Assembly: GCF_042653765.1 (NCBI RefSeq)
Contig: NZ_JBHSEZ010000001.1
Span: 558,001-622,000, forward strand
Origin: Castellaniella denitrificans
GTDB lineage: Bacteria; Pseudomonadota; Gammaproteobacteria; Burkholderiales; Burkholderiaceae_B
Direction of reading: 5' to 3'
DNA: 64,000 nt
This document shows positions 1 through 9,222 of the stretch, in pieces. Each line of letters starts with the position of its first letter. The stretch's first letter is position 1. Both the position numbers and the translations under genes were made by a program. Under the pieces are notes generated by a model. That model did no database searches. It was given only the letters and a program-made list of their open reading frames with translations, and was not told where the DNA came from.

Positions 1-1
1 G

Positions 2-250
2 GCCGCGCCCCTGACGGCGGCGCTGCTGATCGCCGCCTGCGGCGGCGTGCGGCTGGTGGTCATGGCCGAGGTGCTGGGCGCCGAAAGCGGCGTGGGCTAC
101 GCGCTGGCCAACGCGCGCAGCACTTTCGACAGCGGCCGGCTGTACGCCTGGGTGCTGCTGATCCTGGGCCTGGTGGCCCTGCTGGAATTCCTGCTGCTGC
201 AGCCCATCCAGCGCCGCCTGACCCGCTGGCAGGAGCCCAGCCATGCTTGA
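2..250 (+). CDS. ABC transporter permease, NitT/TauT type (3' end only)
   Basis: This is the C-terminal 82 residues of an inner-membrane permease; the start lies before the window. The visible part reads through a VVMAEVLGAESGVGYAL stretch typical of nitrate/sulfonate/taurine (SsuC/TauC-like) permeases, followed by a final hydrophobic helix rich in Leu/Val and a basic cytoplasmic tail. The stop overlaps the start of the downstream ATPase gene by 8 bp, so the two are translationally coupled parts of one importer. The substrate cannot be told from this fragment; the neighbouring TonB receptor hints at an outer-membrane entry step for the same ligand, which is inference. Confidence 0.8.
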   Translation, partial: AAPLTAALLIAACGGVRLVVMAEVLGAESGVGYALANARSTFDSGRLYAWVLLILGLVALLEFLLLQPIQRRLTRWQEPSHA

Positions 251-920
251 GATGCGCGACCTCAGCCTGTCCTTCGGCCCGCGCGCCGTGCTCGACGGCA
301 TCCGCCTGGACGTGCGCCCCGGCGAGCGCATCGGCGTCATCGGCCCGAGCGGCGCCGGCAAGAGCACCCTGCTGCGCCTGGCGGCCGGCCTGCTGCGGCC
401 GGACAGCGGCACCTGCCGCAACGCCTTCCTGCGCACCCGCCTGGTTTTCCAGGAGCCCCGGCTGCTGCCCTGGCGCAGCGTGGCCGACAACCTGGACATC
501 GCCTTGCATGCGGGCGGCGTCCCCGCCGGCGAAATCGCCGCGCGGCGCGACCGCTGGCTCGCCCGCGTGGGGCTGGCCGACGCGGCGCGCGCCTGGCCGG
601 GCGAACTGTCCGGCGGCATGGCCCAGCGCGCCGCCCTGGCCCGCGCCCTGGCGCTGGAGCCCGACCTGCTGCTCCTCGACGAACCCTTCAGCGCGCTGGA
701 CCCGGCGCTGCGCGCCGACCTGGGGCGGCTGTGCGCCGACCAGGCGCGCGCCACCGGCGCCGCGCTGGTCTGCATCAGCCACCAGCCCTGGGAACTCGCC
801 GGCCTGGTGGACCGCATCCTGTGCGTGGCCGACGGCCGGATCCAGGAACAGGCCGCCCCCTTCGGCCGTCCGGACGAACCCGCCGCCGGCGCCCCGCCGG
901 GCCCGCCGGCCGGCCCATAG
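243..920 (+). CDS. ABC transporter ATP-binding protein, NitT/TauT type
   Basis: Cytoplasmic ATPase of the importer whose permease ends just upstream. The 225-residue protein carries Walker A GPSGAGKST (about residues 34-42), a Q-loop in VFQEPRLLPW, the ABC signature LSGGMAQR and Walker B LLLLDEPFSALD, followed by a switch His in CISHQPWE. The PRLLPW Q-loop wording is characteristic of the SsuB/TauB/NrtD group (sulfonate, taurine, nitrate or similar small ligands). The C-terminus is Pro/Ala/Gly-rich and probably disordered. Start chosen at the ATG overlapping the permease stop. The solute-binding protein must lie outside the window. Confidence 0.88.
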   Translation: MLEMRDLSLSFGPRAVLDGIRLDVRPGERIGVIGPSGAGKSTLLRLAAGLLRPDSGTCRNAFLRTRLVFQEPRLLPWRSVADNLDIALHAGGVPAGEIAARRDRWLARVGLADAARAWPGELSGGMAQRAALARALALEPDLLLLDEPFSALDPALRADLGRLCADQARATGAALVCISHQPWELAGLVDRILCVADGRIQEQAAPFGRPDEPAAGAPPGPPAGP

Positions 921-971
921 CCCGATTTCACGCCCCTCTCTTCCACATCTCCTTCGACCGAGGAACTCCCC

Positions 972-3086
972 ATGAGCGTACGACACGCCCGCACTCCCCT
1001 GGCGCTGGCCCTGGCCCTGACGGCCGCCGGCCTGACGCCCGTCCAGGCCCAGGAAGTCACGAGCCTCAAGCCCATCACCGTCAGCGGCGACGCCCAGGCC
1101 ACCCCGCTGAATCCCGGCGTGAAGGCCGAACGCGCCCGCCTGGACGACGTGGCCGGCGGCACCAACCTGATCGAGCCGCAGAAGGAGACCCGCCTGGCCA
1201 CGCTGAAGGACGCCCTGGACTACCAGCCCGGCCTGGTGGTGCAGGAATTCTTCGGCGGCCTGGACCAGCCGCGCCTGAACATCCGCGGCTCGGGCATCCA
1301 GAGCAACCCCGTGAACCGGGGCGTGCTGCTGATGCAGGACGGCCTGCCGCTGAACGAGGCCGACGGCTCCTTCGTGATCGGTTTCCTGGAACCGCGCAAC
1401 GCCCGCCTGATCAGCGTCCGCCGGGGCGCCAACGCCCTGTCGCCGGCCGCCACCACCCTGGGCGGCGAGCTGGACTTCCAGTCCCTGACGGCCACGGAAG
1501 GCGACGTGCTGCGCGTGGAAGGCGGCAGCTTCGGCCGCTTCGGCGCCCAGGCCGCCAAAGGCTTCCGCAGCGACAACCTGGACGGCCGCCTGAGCGTCAC
1601 CCACGACAAGTACGATGGCTACCGCAACCACTCCGGTTCCGAACGCACCAGCGTGCAGGGCAATTTCGGCGTCCAGGGCGACGGCTTCGAGAACCGGACG
1701 TACCTGTCGTACGTGGACCTGGACGTGGACATTCCGTTCGTCGTGACGCGTTCCATGATGGAGGACGATCCGACCAGCGTGATCGGCGACGGCAACACCG
1801 CCAACCACCCCCTGAACGTATACAAACGCGATCCGCACCGTACGTCGCGCCAGTTCCGCGCCGCCAACCGCACATACTGGGGCACGGAAACCCTGAACAA
1901 CACCTTCGGCGTCTATGCCCAGAACATCGACGATACCTTCCAGGATCCATTGGTATCGACCGTGACCGATGGCATGACCTACGGCGCCCAATGGCAGCTC
2001 GCGGGCAAATACCGCTCCATCGACTACCGCGTCGCCCTGGACTGGTCCCACAGCGACATGGACCGCGACCTGTACGCCGTCAACCCCCAAAACGGCAGCA
2101 AGCTGCGTCGGTTCGGCACCTACGACCTGCAGGCCGAGAACCGCAACGCCCTGCTGGGCTTCGCCTGGCACGTCGCGCCGCAATGGACGGTCGTGGGCGA
2201 CGCCAAGTTCACCCAGGCGATCCGAGACGCGCGCGAGCGCGGCTCGGGCGATAGTCTCGACCAGGACTGGAATTACGTCAGTCCGAAACTGGGCCTGGTC
2301 TGGCAGCCCGCCGAGGACCAGCGCTTCTTCATCAACGTCAGCCGCAGCAACGAGGCGCCGACCTACTGGGAAATCATCACCAACAACGCCGCCGCAAACA
2401 ATGCGTCGACCATGACGTCGAACCTGAGCGAGCTCAAACTGCAGCGCGCCGACACCGTCGAGATCGGCGGCGAAGGCCGCCTAGGCGCCGGATCCTACGC
2501 GCCACACTGGGCGCTGACGCTCTACCACAGCGACGTCAAGGACGAACTGATGTCGGTCAGCACCGCCAACGGCACCGCGGCGGGCACCTACAACTACCAG
2601 GGAGGCACCCGCCATCGGGGGATCGAGCTGGGCCTGAACGGCAGCCTGCCCGCGCCGGGGGAAGGCACTGCCTTCGACTACCGCGTCGCCTACACCTTCA
2701 GCGACTTCCGCTTCAAGGGCGGCGAGTACGCCGGCAACCGCATCGCCGGCGTGCCGCGCCACCTGGTCAGCGCCGAGGTCCTGTACCGTGTCGGCGGCCT
2801 GCGTTTCGGCCCGAACGTGCGCTGGATGCCGACCGCCACGGAGACCAACCACGCCAACCAGCCCGACTCCCAACAGGACAGCTACGCCCTGCTCGGCTTC
2901 AAGGTGGACTATCAGATCGACAAGCACTGGCAGGCCTACGTGCAGGGCGACAACCTGACCAACAGAACCTACGCCAGCGCCTTCGTCATCCGCAATTCGA
3001 CCTTGCCGAACCCGCCAGCCGCGACTCCCACCTTCCTGCCCGGCAACGGCCGCAGCGTGACGGCGGGCGTGAGCTACAAGTTCTGA
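972..3086 (+). CDS. TonB-dependent outer-membrane receptor
   Basis: A 704-residue outer-membrane beta-barrel. Residues 1 to about 27 form a signal peptide ending in VQAQ. A TonB-box-like PITVSGD follows, then a plug domain (about 60-190) with the typical RGSGIQSNPVNRGV and LMQDGLPLNEADG stretches, and a barrel ending in the aromatic residue F (SYKF). An AGGAA ribosome site precedes the ATG. It follows the ABC importer by about 50 bp and is probably co-transcribed. Receptors of this plug type are often annotated as siderophore or FecA/CirA-like, but the pairing with a NitT/TauT-type ABC system leaves the ligand open. A hairpin cluster follows the stop codon. Confidence 0.88.
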   Translation: MSVRHARTPLALALALTAAGLTPVQAQEVTSLKPITVSGDAQATPLNPGVKAERARLDDVAGGTNLIEPQKETRLATLKDALDYQPGLVVQEFFGGLDQPRLNIRGSGIQSNPVNRGVLLMQDGLPLNEADGSFVIGFLEPRNARLISVRRGANALSPAATTLGGELDFQSLTATEGDVLRVEGGSFGRFGAQAAKGFRSDNLDGRLSVTHDKYDGYRNHSGSERTSVQGNFGVQGDGFENRTYLSYVDLDVDIPFVVTRSMMEDDPTSVIGDGNTANHPLNVYKRDPHRTSRQFRAANRTYWGTETLNNTFGVYAQNIDDTFQDPLVSTVTDGMTYGAQWQLAGKYRSIDYRVALDWSHSDMDRDLYAVNPQNGSKLRRFGTYDLQAENRNALLGFAWHVAPQWTVVGDAKFTQAIRDARERGSGDSLDQDWNYVSPKLGLVWQPAEDQRFFINVSRSNEAPTYWEIITNNAAANNASTMTSNLSELKLQRADTVEIGGEGRLGAGSYAPHWALTLYHSDVKDELMSVSTANGTAAGTYNYQGGTRHRGIELGLNGSLPAPGEGTAFDYRVAYTFSDFRFKGGEYAGNRIAGVPRHLVSAEVLYRVGGLRFGPNVRWMPTATETNHANQPDSQQDSYALLGFKVDYQIDKHWQAYVQGDNLTNRTYASAFVIRNSTLPNPPAATPTFLPGNGRSVTAGVSYKF

Positions 3087-3100
3087 TCCCGGAAACGCCC

Positions 3101-3177
3101 GCGCCCGGGACTCCCGGGCGCGTAGCGTGCGCCGCCCCGGCGGGGCGGCACCGAAAACGGGAACGTCAGTTCCCGTT
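3101..3177. terminator. Cluster of three hairpins between convergent genes
   Basis: Three consecutive perfect inverted repeats lie between the TonB receptor and the convergent binding-protein gene. They are GCGCCCGGGA/TCCCGGGCGC (3101-3121), GCCGCCCCG/CGGGGCGGC (3131-3149) and AACGGGAAC/GTTCCCGTT with a GTCA loop (3156-3177). The last one contains the stop codon of the minus-strand gene. They probably act as a bidirectional transcription barrier; no clear U-tract follows, so Rho-independent termination is only likely. Confidence 0.55.
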
Positions 3178-3963
3178 GGCCAGGACCTTGGGACTCAGGT
3201 CGCTGCCGTGGTATTTCTTGTAGGCCTCGTTCAGGCGGCCGTTCTTCAGGTTGGTCCGGACCCAGCCGTCCACCCATTCCTTCAGCTTCGGCGTCTGCTT
3301 GGGCATGGCGATGCCCAGCATGAATTCATGCTGCACGAACTTGGTCTCGTAGGGGTCGGCCTTCAGCTTCTTGTTGACCTCGGCCACGTTGGGCCACTGC
3401 GACGAGATCGCCTGCACCTGCTTCGAAGCCGCGGCCGTCACCAGCGTCGCGTCATCCTCGAAGCGGCGGATGTTGGCGTCCGGCGCGTTCTTCGTGATGT
3501 CGGTGTCGTTCACCGTGGCCCGGGTCACGCCGATCTTCACGCCCTTCAGGTCCTGGTAGCCGGCGATCTTCATTTCCTTGGGCGCGGCCACGATGATCTG
3601 CAGCGAGGCATAGGGCACCGAGAAATCGATGACCTTGGCGCGCTCTTCCGTGATCGACAGGTTGGCCACGGCGAGGTCCGCCTTGCCCGTCTGGATCGTC
3701 GGCACGCGGGCGGCGTTGGTGATGGGCACCAGCTCCAGCTTCACGCCCAGGTCCTTGGCCAACATCTCGGCCGTGGACACGTCCGAGCCCTCGGGCTGCA
3801 TCTGCGCGTTGGCGTAGCTGAACATGGGCACCCCCATGGCGATGGCCACGCGGATCACGCCATCCTTCTTGATCTGGTCCAGGTCGCCCGCCTGGGCGGC
3901 CGCGCCGAAGGCGCACAGCCCGAATCCGACGGCGGCGGCCAGCATGGTTTTCTTGAACATCAT
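3166..3963 (-). CDS. ABC transporter solute-binding protein, family 3 (candidate uronate/aldarate binder)
   Basis: Periplasmic binding protein of 265 residues with a cleaved signal peptide (about 1-24, ending AAAQAG) and a family-3 fold. LSITEERAKVIDFS is the conserved family-3 motif with its ligand-carboxylate Arg. Where amino-acid binders such as HisJ have an Asp that grips the ligand amino group (DAAFQD), this protein reads QAISSQ, so an alpha-amino acid is an unlikely ligand. The start is the first of two adjacent ATGs after AAGGAGACTTCA. It is the last gene of an operon with udh, two permeases and an ATPase, which suggests a uronate or aldarate ligand (inference). Confidence 0.85.
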   Translation of the reverse strand: MMFKKTMLAAAVGFGLCAFGAAAQAGDLDQIKKDGVIRVAIAMGVPMFSYANAQMQPEGSDVSTAEMLAKDLGVKLELVPITNAARVPTIQTGKADLAVANLSITEERAKVIDFSVPYASLQIIVAAPKEMKIAGYQDLKGVKIGVTRATVNDTDITKNAPDANIRRFEDDATLVTAAASKQVQAISSQWPNVAEVNKKLKADPYETKFVQHEFMLGIAMPKQTPKLKEWVDGWVRTNLKNGRLNEAYKKYHGSDLSPKVLANGN

Positions 3964-4039
3964 TGAAGTCTCCTTCTGGTTGTGGTTCCGGGAACGAACC
4001 CGGACGCGGGCAAGGCCCACGCGGCGCGGGGATGATTCT

Positions 4040-4751
<712 letters not shown>

Positions 4752-4768
<17 letters not shown>

Positions 4769-5402
4769 TGAGCTTTTTCTCCATGGTTCGGCTCCACTTG
4801 GACAAGGGGTAGCACAGCAGGAAATAGAACCCGCCCACCAGCGCGAACACCAGGAACGGCTGGAACAGGGAGTTGTTGATGATCTGCCCGGCGCGGGTCA
4901 GTTCCACGAAGCCCACCACCGAGGCCAGGGACGTGGACTTGATGACCTGCACCAGGAAACCCACGGTGGCGGGCAGCGACAGGCGCACCGCCTGGGGGAT
5001 GACGACCAGGATCAGCGACTGCCAGCGGGAGAATCCCAGGCATTCCGCGGCTTCCCACTGGGTCTTCTCGATGGACTCCACGCTGCCGCGCCAGATTTCC
5101 CCCAGGAAGGCGCTGACGTACACCATCAGGGCGATGCCGGCGGCGAACAGCGGCGGCACGTCGATGCCGAAGATGCCGACGCCGAAATACACCACGAACA
5201 GCAGCACCAGCAGCGGGATGCCCTGGATCGTCTGGATGAACAGGGCCGCCGCCGCCCGGACCGCCAGCAGGCGCGAGACGCGCGCCAGCATCACGCCGAA
5301 GCCGGCGAACGAGCCCAGGACGAAGGACAGGGCCGACAGCACCAGGGTCCAGCCCAGGCCCTTGAGCAGATAGACGAACTGCACCAGGCTGAATTCATCC
5401 AC
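4752..5402 (-). CDS. ABC transporter permease, PAAT type (second of pair)
   Basis: Inner-membrane permease of 216 residues with about five transmembrane helices and the EAA-loop region AAECLGFSRWQSLILVVIPQAVR that contacts the ATPase. The GTG start is chosen because AGGAG lies 6 bp upstream and there is no better in-frame ATG. It follows the first permease by 9 bp and overlaps the ATPase gene, so the transporter genes form one tightly packed operon. HisM/GlnP family membership is clear; the substrate must be read from the binding protein and context (udh). Confidence 0.87.
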
Positions 5403-5411
5403 GGCGATCTC

Positions 5412-6170
5412 CTAGGCGGTCCCGCGCGGCGCGACGGCCTGGCGGCGCGCCGCGGACCCGGGGCGCCCCCCGGCCGTGCGCGTGGCCCGCGCGGCGCGGG
5501 CCACGGCCCGGCGGCGCCGGAACAGCATCACTCCACCCAGCCAGAACAGCGCCTTGAGCAGCACGGCCAGGCACAGGTACAGGAAGGCGACGACGATGTA
5601 GGTTTCCAGCGACAGGAAGGTGATGGACTGCACATTGTTGGCCACGCCGGTCAGCTCCTCGGCCGAAATCTGCGAGGTCACCGAGGACATCAGCATCATC
5701 AGGACGAACTGGCTGGTGATGGAGGGATAGACCTTCTCGAAGGCCGGCAGCATGACGACGTGCCAGTAGATGCGGGCGCGCGACAGGCCCAGGCATTCGG
5801 CCGCCTCGATCTGGCCGGGCGGCACCGCGTCCATGCCGGCGCGGATGATCTCCGCCGAATACGCGCCCACGTTGATGACCATGGTGATCACCGCCGCCAC
5901 CGCGGCCGGCATGGTGTAGCCCAGGCTGGACAGGCCGAAGTAGAAGATGAAGATCTGCACCAGGAACGGCGTGTTGCGCACGGTCTCGATGTAGGCCCCG
6001 CACAGCCCCGAGAGCCAGCGGCTGCGGCCGCGCCGGCCGATGGCGCACAGGATGCCCAGGATCAGGCCGAACACGGTCGAGGCCAGGGTCAGTTCCAGGG
6101 TGGTCAGCGCGCCGTCCAGAAACATTTCCCAATACGGCGCCAGGCCGGAAAAATTGAAGGTGTAGCGCAC
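5412..6170 (-). CDS. ABC transporter permease, PAAT type (first of pair)
   Basis: A 252-residue HisQ/GlnP-like inner-membrane permease. It has the N-terminal helix of the family, VRNTPFLVQIFIFYFGL, and the EAA loop around AAECLGLSRARIYWHVVML. The last 35 residues are unusually rich in Arg, Ala and Gly and look like a low-complexity cytoplasmic tail not needed for transport. A GTG start is supported by GGGAGG 6 bp upstream. It lies 44 bp downstream of udh; an operator-like sequence sits in that gap (6199-6212), so the transporter may also have its own promoter. Confidence 0.85.
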   Translation of the reverse strand: MRYTFNFSGLAPYWEMFLDGALTTLELTLASTVFGLILGILCAIGRRGRSRWLSGLCGAYIETVRNTPFLVQIFIFYFGLSSLGYTMPAAVAAVITMVINVGAYSAEIIRAGMDAVPPGQIEAAECLGLSRARIYWHVVMLPAFEKVYPSITSQFVLMMLMSSVTSQISAEELTGVANNVQSITFLSLETYIVVAFLYLCLAVLLKALFWLGGVMLFRRRRAVARAARATRTAGGRPGSAARRQAVAPRGTA

Positions 6171-6198
6171 GCCTGGCCTCCCGCTGTACGTCTTAAAG

Positions 6199-6212
6199 AT
6201 AAGACATCGTAT
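6199..6212. promoter_or_regulatory. Candidate GntR/FCD operator before the ABC transporter genes
   Basis: ATAAGACATCGTAT matches 12 of 14 positions of ATATGTCATCGTAT, the complement of the ATACGATGACATAT copies at 18985 and 19896. It overlaps a perfect GTCTTA/TAAGAC inverted repeat (6190-6205). It lies between udh and the first permease gene, so the transporter genes may be regulated separately from udh. Confidence 0.5.
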
Positions 6213-6214
6213 AT

Positions 6215-7036
6215 TCAGGAAGGCGCATCGACCGGATCGAAAGGCCCCTGGGCCGTGAAGACCCCGCCCTGCCAGACCATCACCGGGTCGTCGGCCGCCG
6301 GCATGGGCTGGCGCTCGATCGACGCGCGGAAGGCCTCGGACGTGTCCCTGGGCTCATAGCCCAGGTGCGCCGCCAGGCGGTTGTCCCACCAGGCATCCTT
6401 GTTGCCGGACATGCCGAAGACGATGGTGTGGCCGATGCCGGGCGTGAACAGGCCCCGGCGGATCAGCTCGGTCAGGTCCCGGTAGCTGAGCCAGATGTGC
6501 ATCATGCGGCGGTCCCTGGGCTCGGGAAACGACGAGCCGATGCGGATGGACAGCGTCTCGATGCCGTAGCGGTCGTGATAGAAGCTGGCCATGCCCTCGC
6601 CATAGACCTTGGACAGGCCGTAATAGCCGTCGGGGCGCGTGGGCATGGCGGCGTCGATCGTCTCGGATTGGCGATAGAAGCCCACCGCATGGTTCGAACT
6701 GGCGAAGATCACGCGGCGCACGCCATGGCGGCGCGCGGCCTCGTAGATGTGGAAGACGCCCTTGATGTTGGCCTCGAGGATTTCCTCGAAGGGCCGTTCG
6801 ACCGACACGCCGCCCATGTGCACGATGGCGTCGCAGCCCCGGACCAGTTCGTCCACGGCCCGCCGGTCGGCCAGGTCGCAGGGATGCAGTTCCTCGCCCT
6901 CCCCGGCCTCGCCCAGCGGCTGGACGTCGGACAGGCGCAGGACGCGCGCCATCGGCTTGAGCGTTTCGCGCAGCACGCGCCCCACGCCGCCGGCCGCGCC
7001 CGTCAGCAAGAGCCGTTCGAACCTGTTTTCGCCCAC
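6215..7036 (-). CDS. udh: Uronate dehydrogenase (stand-alone)
   Basis: NAD-dependent oxidation of D-galacturonate or D-glucuronate to the aldarolactone, in the cytoplasm (EC 1.1.1.203). The 273-residue extended SDR has the Rossmann motif GAAGGVG (residues 13-19), the catalytic triad Ser113/114-Tyr139-Lys143 in ASSN and YYGLSK, and the family wording RIGSSFPEPRDRRMMHIWLS. Length matches known uronate dehydrogenases of about 265-275 residues. Start is a GTG after AGAGG. It leads an operon with a PAAT-type ABC transporter and has a GntR-type operator 43 bp upstream. A close paralogue is the N-terminal half of the fusion at 16131-17870. Confidence 0.92.
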   Translation of the reverse strand: MGENRFERLLLTGAAGGVGRVLRETLKPMARVLRLSDVQPLGEAGEGEELHPCDLADRRAVDELVRGCDAIVHMGGVSVERPFEEILEANIKGVFHIYEAARRHGVRRVIFASSNHAVGFYRQSETIDAAMPTRPDGYYGLSKVYGEGMASFYHDRYGIETLSIRIGSSFPEPRDRRMMHIWLSYRDLTELIRRGLFTPGIGHTIVFGMSGNKDAWWDNRLAAHLGYEPRDTSEAFRASIERQPMPAADDPVMVWQGGVFTAQGPFDPVDAPS

Positions 7037-7078
7037 GCTGCCTCTCCATGCGATTCAAGATTGCTTGACCGCATTGTG

Positions 7079-7092
7079 ATACGTCATCGTAT
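7079..7092. promoter_or_regulatory. GntR/FCD operator upstream of udh
   Basis: ATACGTCATCGTAT here is the complement of ATACGATGACGTAT, which differs by one base from the identical copies at 18985 and 19896. It lies 43 bp before the udh start in the gap after ilvD, where a promoter for the udh operon is expected. FCD-type GntR proteins normally repress from such sites and release when bound to the pathway substrate. Confidence 0.7.
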
Positions 7093-7160
7093 GACTATGA
7101 ATCGGGAATTACCCTGAATACCGTGGCGGCGGTCCATGGACCGCCGCCACACGGACCGCA

Positions 7161-9017
7161 TCAGCCCAACTGCCCGACGTCGCGCACCGCCCCCCGGTCG
7201 GCCGAGGTCGCCAGCGCCGCGTAGGCCCGCAGCGCCTGGGAGACTTCCCGCTGGCGGTCCACGGGCTTCCAGGCCTTCGGACCGCGCGCCTCCATGGCGG
7301 CGCGGCGCGCCGCCAGAGCTTCCTCGCTGATCGCCAGGTGGATGCGGCGATTGGGAATGTCGATCTCGATGGTGTCGCCGTCCTCGACCAGGGCGATGTT
7401 GCCGCCTTCGGCCGCCTCGGGCGAAGCATGGCCGATCACCAGGCCCGACGAGCCGCCGGAGAAGCGGCCGTCCGTCAGCAGGGCCGCGCACTTGCCCAGG
7501 CCCATGGACTTCAGGTAGGACGTGGGATACAGCATTTCCTGCATGCCAGGGCCGCCCTTGGGGCCTTCGTAGCGGATGATGACCACGTCGCCGGCGCCGA
7601 CCTCGCCGCCCAGGATGCCCGCGACCGAGGTTTCCTGGCTTTCGTAGACGCGCGCGCGGCCGGTGAAGGTGAGAATGCTTTCGTCCACCCCGGCCGTCTT
7701 GACGATGCAGCCGTTGGGCGCCAGGTTGCCGTACAGCACGGCCAGGCCGCCGTCCTGCGAATAGGCGTGCGCGCGGTCGCGGATGCAGCCGCCCTCGCGG
7801 TCCAGGTCCAGGGTCTCGTAGTAGCGGTCCTGGCTGAACGCGGTCTGGGAGGGCACGCCGCCGGGCGCCGCGCGATAGAAGTCCGCCACGCCGGCGCCAT
7901 GCTCGCCGCGCACGTCCCAGCGGCGGATGGCCTCGCCCAGGGTGCCGGCATGCACGTTGCCCACGTTCAGGTCCAGCAGGTCCGCGCGGGCGAGTTCCGC
8001 CAGGATGCCCATGATGCCGCCCGCGCGATGCACGTCCTCGATGTGGTAGTCGGGCGTGGCCGGGGCGACCTTGCACAGGCAGGGCACGCGGCGCGAGATC
8101 CGGTCGATGTCGGCCATGGTGAAGGCCACGCCGGCCTCCTGGGCGGCGGCCAGCAGGTGCAGCACGGTGTTGGTGGAGCCGCCCATCGCCACGTCCAGCG
8201 TCATGGCGTTGCTGAAGGCTTCGAACGTCGCGATGCCGCGCGGCAGGACGGAGGCGTCGTCCTGCTCGTACCAGCGCTTGCACAGCTGCACGATCAGGCT
8301 GCCCGCCAGTTCGAACAGCCCCTTGCGCCGGGCATGCGTGGCCACCACCGTGCCGTTGCCCGGCAGCGACAGGCCCAGCGCCTCGGTCAGGCAGTTCATG
8401 GAATTGGCCGTGAACATGCCCGAACAGGACCCGCAGGTCGGGCAGGCGCTGCGCTCGACGGTCTCGGCCTGCTCGTCGGTGATGTCGGGGTCGGCGGCCT
8501 CGATCATGGCGTCGACCAGGTCCAGCTTGCGCACCACGGTCTTGCCGTCCTTGGCGATGACCTTGCCGGCTTCCATCGGACCGCCGGACACGAACACGGT
8601 GGGGATGTTCAGGCGCATGGCGGCCATCAGCATGCCCGGGGTGATCTTGTCGCAGTTGGAGATGCAGACCATGGCATCGGCGCAGTGCGCGTTGACCATG
8701 TATTCGACCGAATCGGCGATCAGTTCGCGCGAAGGCAGCGAATACAGCATGCCGCCGTGCCCCATGGCGATGCCGTCGTCCACCGCGATGGTGTTGAATT
8801 CCTTGGCCACGCCGCCGGCCGCCTCGATCTGGCGCGCGACCAGCTGGCCCATGTCCTTCAGATGCACGTGGCCCGGCACGAACTGGGTAAAGGAATTCAC
8901 CACGGCGATGATGGGCTTGCTGAAGTCCCCGTCCTTCATGCCGGTGGCGCGCCAGAGGGCGCGGGCGCCGGCCATGTTGCGGCCGTGGGTCGAAGTGCGG
9001 GAACGGTAATGCGGCAT
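7161..9017 (-). CDS. ilvD: Dihydroxy-acid dehydratase
   Basis: Fe-S enzyme that dehydrates 2,3-dihydroxy-isovalerate and -methylvalerate in valine/isoleucine synthesis. The 618-residue protein aligns from MPHYRS to the end with Escherichia coli IlvD, including NSFTQFVPGHVHL, the cluster cysteine in SNCDK (Cys122), CPTCGSCSG, and the C-terminal TDGRFSGGSSGL. The open frame extends 96 codons further upstream, but the family N-terminus is MPHYRS, so the start is at 9017. IlvD/Edd relatives include sugar-acid dehydratases, and the location beside uronate genes makes that worth a thought, but the match is to true IlvD. No branched-chain operon partner is present. Confidence 0.93.
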   Translation of the reverse strand: MPHYRSRTSTHGRNMAGARALWRATGMKDGDFSKPIIAVVNSFTQFVPGHVHLKDMGQLVARQIEAAGGVAKEFNTIAVDDGIAMGHGGMLYSLPSRELIADSVEYMVNAHCADAMVCISNCDKITPGMLMAAMRLNIPTVFVSGGPMEAGKVIAKDGKTVVRKLDLVDAMIEAADPDITDEQAETVERSACPTCGSCSGMFTANSMNCLTEALGLSLPGNGTVVATHARRKGLFELAGSLIVQLCKRWYEQDDASVLPRGIATFEAFSNAMTLDVAMGGSTNTVLHLLAAAQEAGVAFTMADIDRISRRVPCLCKVAPATPDYHIEDVHRAGGIMGILAELARADLLDLNVGNVHAGTLGEAIRRWDVRGEHGAGVADFYRAAPGGVPSQTAFSQDRYYETLDLDREGGCIRDRAHAYSQDGGLAVLYGNLAPNGCIVKTAGVDESILTFTGRARVYESQETSVAGILGGEVGAGDVVIIRYEGPKGGPGMQEMLYPTSYLKSMGLGKCAALLTDGRFSGGSSGLVIGHASPEAAEGGNIALVEDGDTIEIDIPNRRIHLAISEEALAARRAAMEARGPKAWKPVDRQREVSQALRAYAALATSADRGAVRDVGQLG

Positions 9018-9061
9018 GGCGGCTGTCCTGGAAACTGAAGGGGCAAAAGCGCTTATCATAA

Positions 9062-9154
9062 AGGATCCTCTGAACCAGTCCTCACGCCGCATGCATCTGC
9101 GGCTTCGGGCCGTCCGCAGCGCCCGCTTTCCGCCCGACTGATTCAGAGCATCCT
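9062..9154. repeat. 93-bp structure bounded by 19-bp imperfect inverted repeats
   Basis: AGGATCCTCTGAACCAGTC (9062-9080) and GACTGATTCAGAGCATCCT (9136-9154) are inverted repeats with 17 of 19 positions paired. The 55 bp between them contain a further CCGCA/TGCGG stem and GC-rich complementary segments. The whole element lies between divergent ilvD and ppc, about 70 bp before the ppc start. It could be a miniature mobile repeat, a folded leader, or a large transcription-attenuator-like structure; the sequence alone does not decide. Confidence 0.6.
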
Positions 9155-9222
9155 GGTTCCTCCCGTCCGGCAACACGGGGCGGGCAGGCCGCGCATGACC
9201 TGATTCCGACGATGGAGACCCC

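Noticed and set aside
60..2183. A 707-codon open frame on the minus strand opposite the ABC ATPase and TonB receptor genes
   Set aside because: Its sequence is a low-complexity Gly/Ala/Val/Gln/Arg mix with no motifs, and it lies antisense to two clear genes; long antisense frames are common at this GC content.
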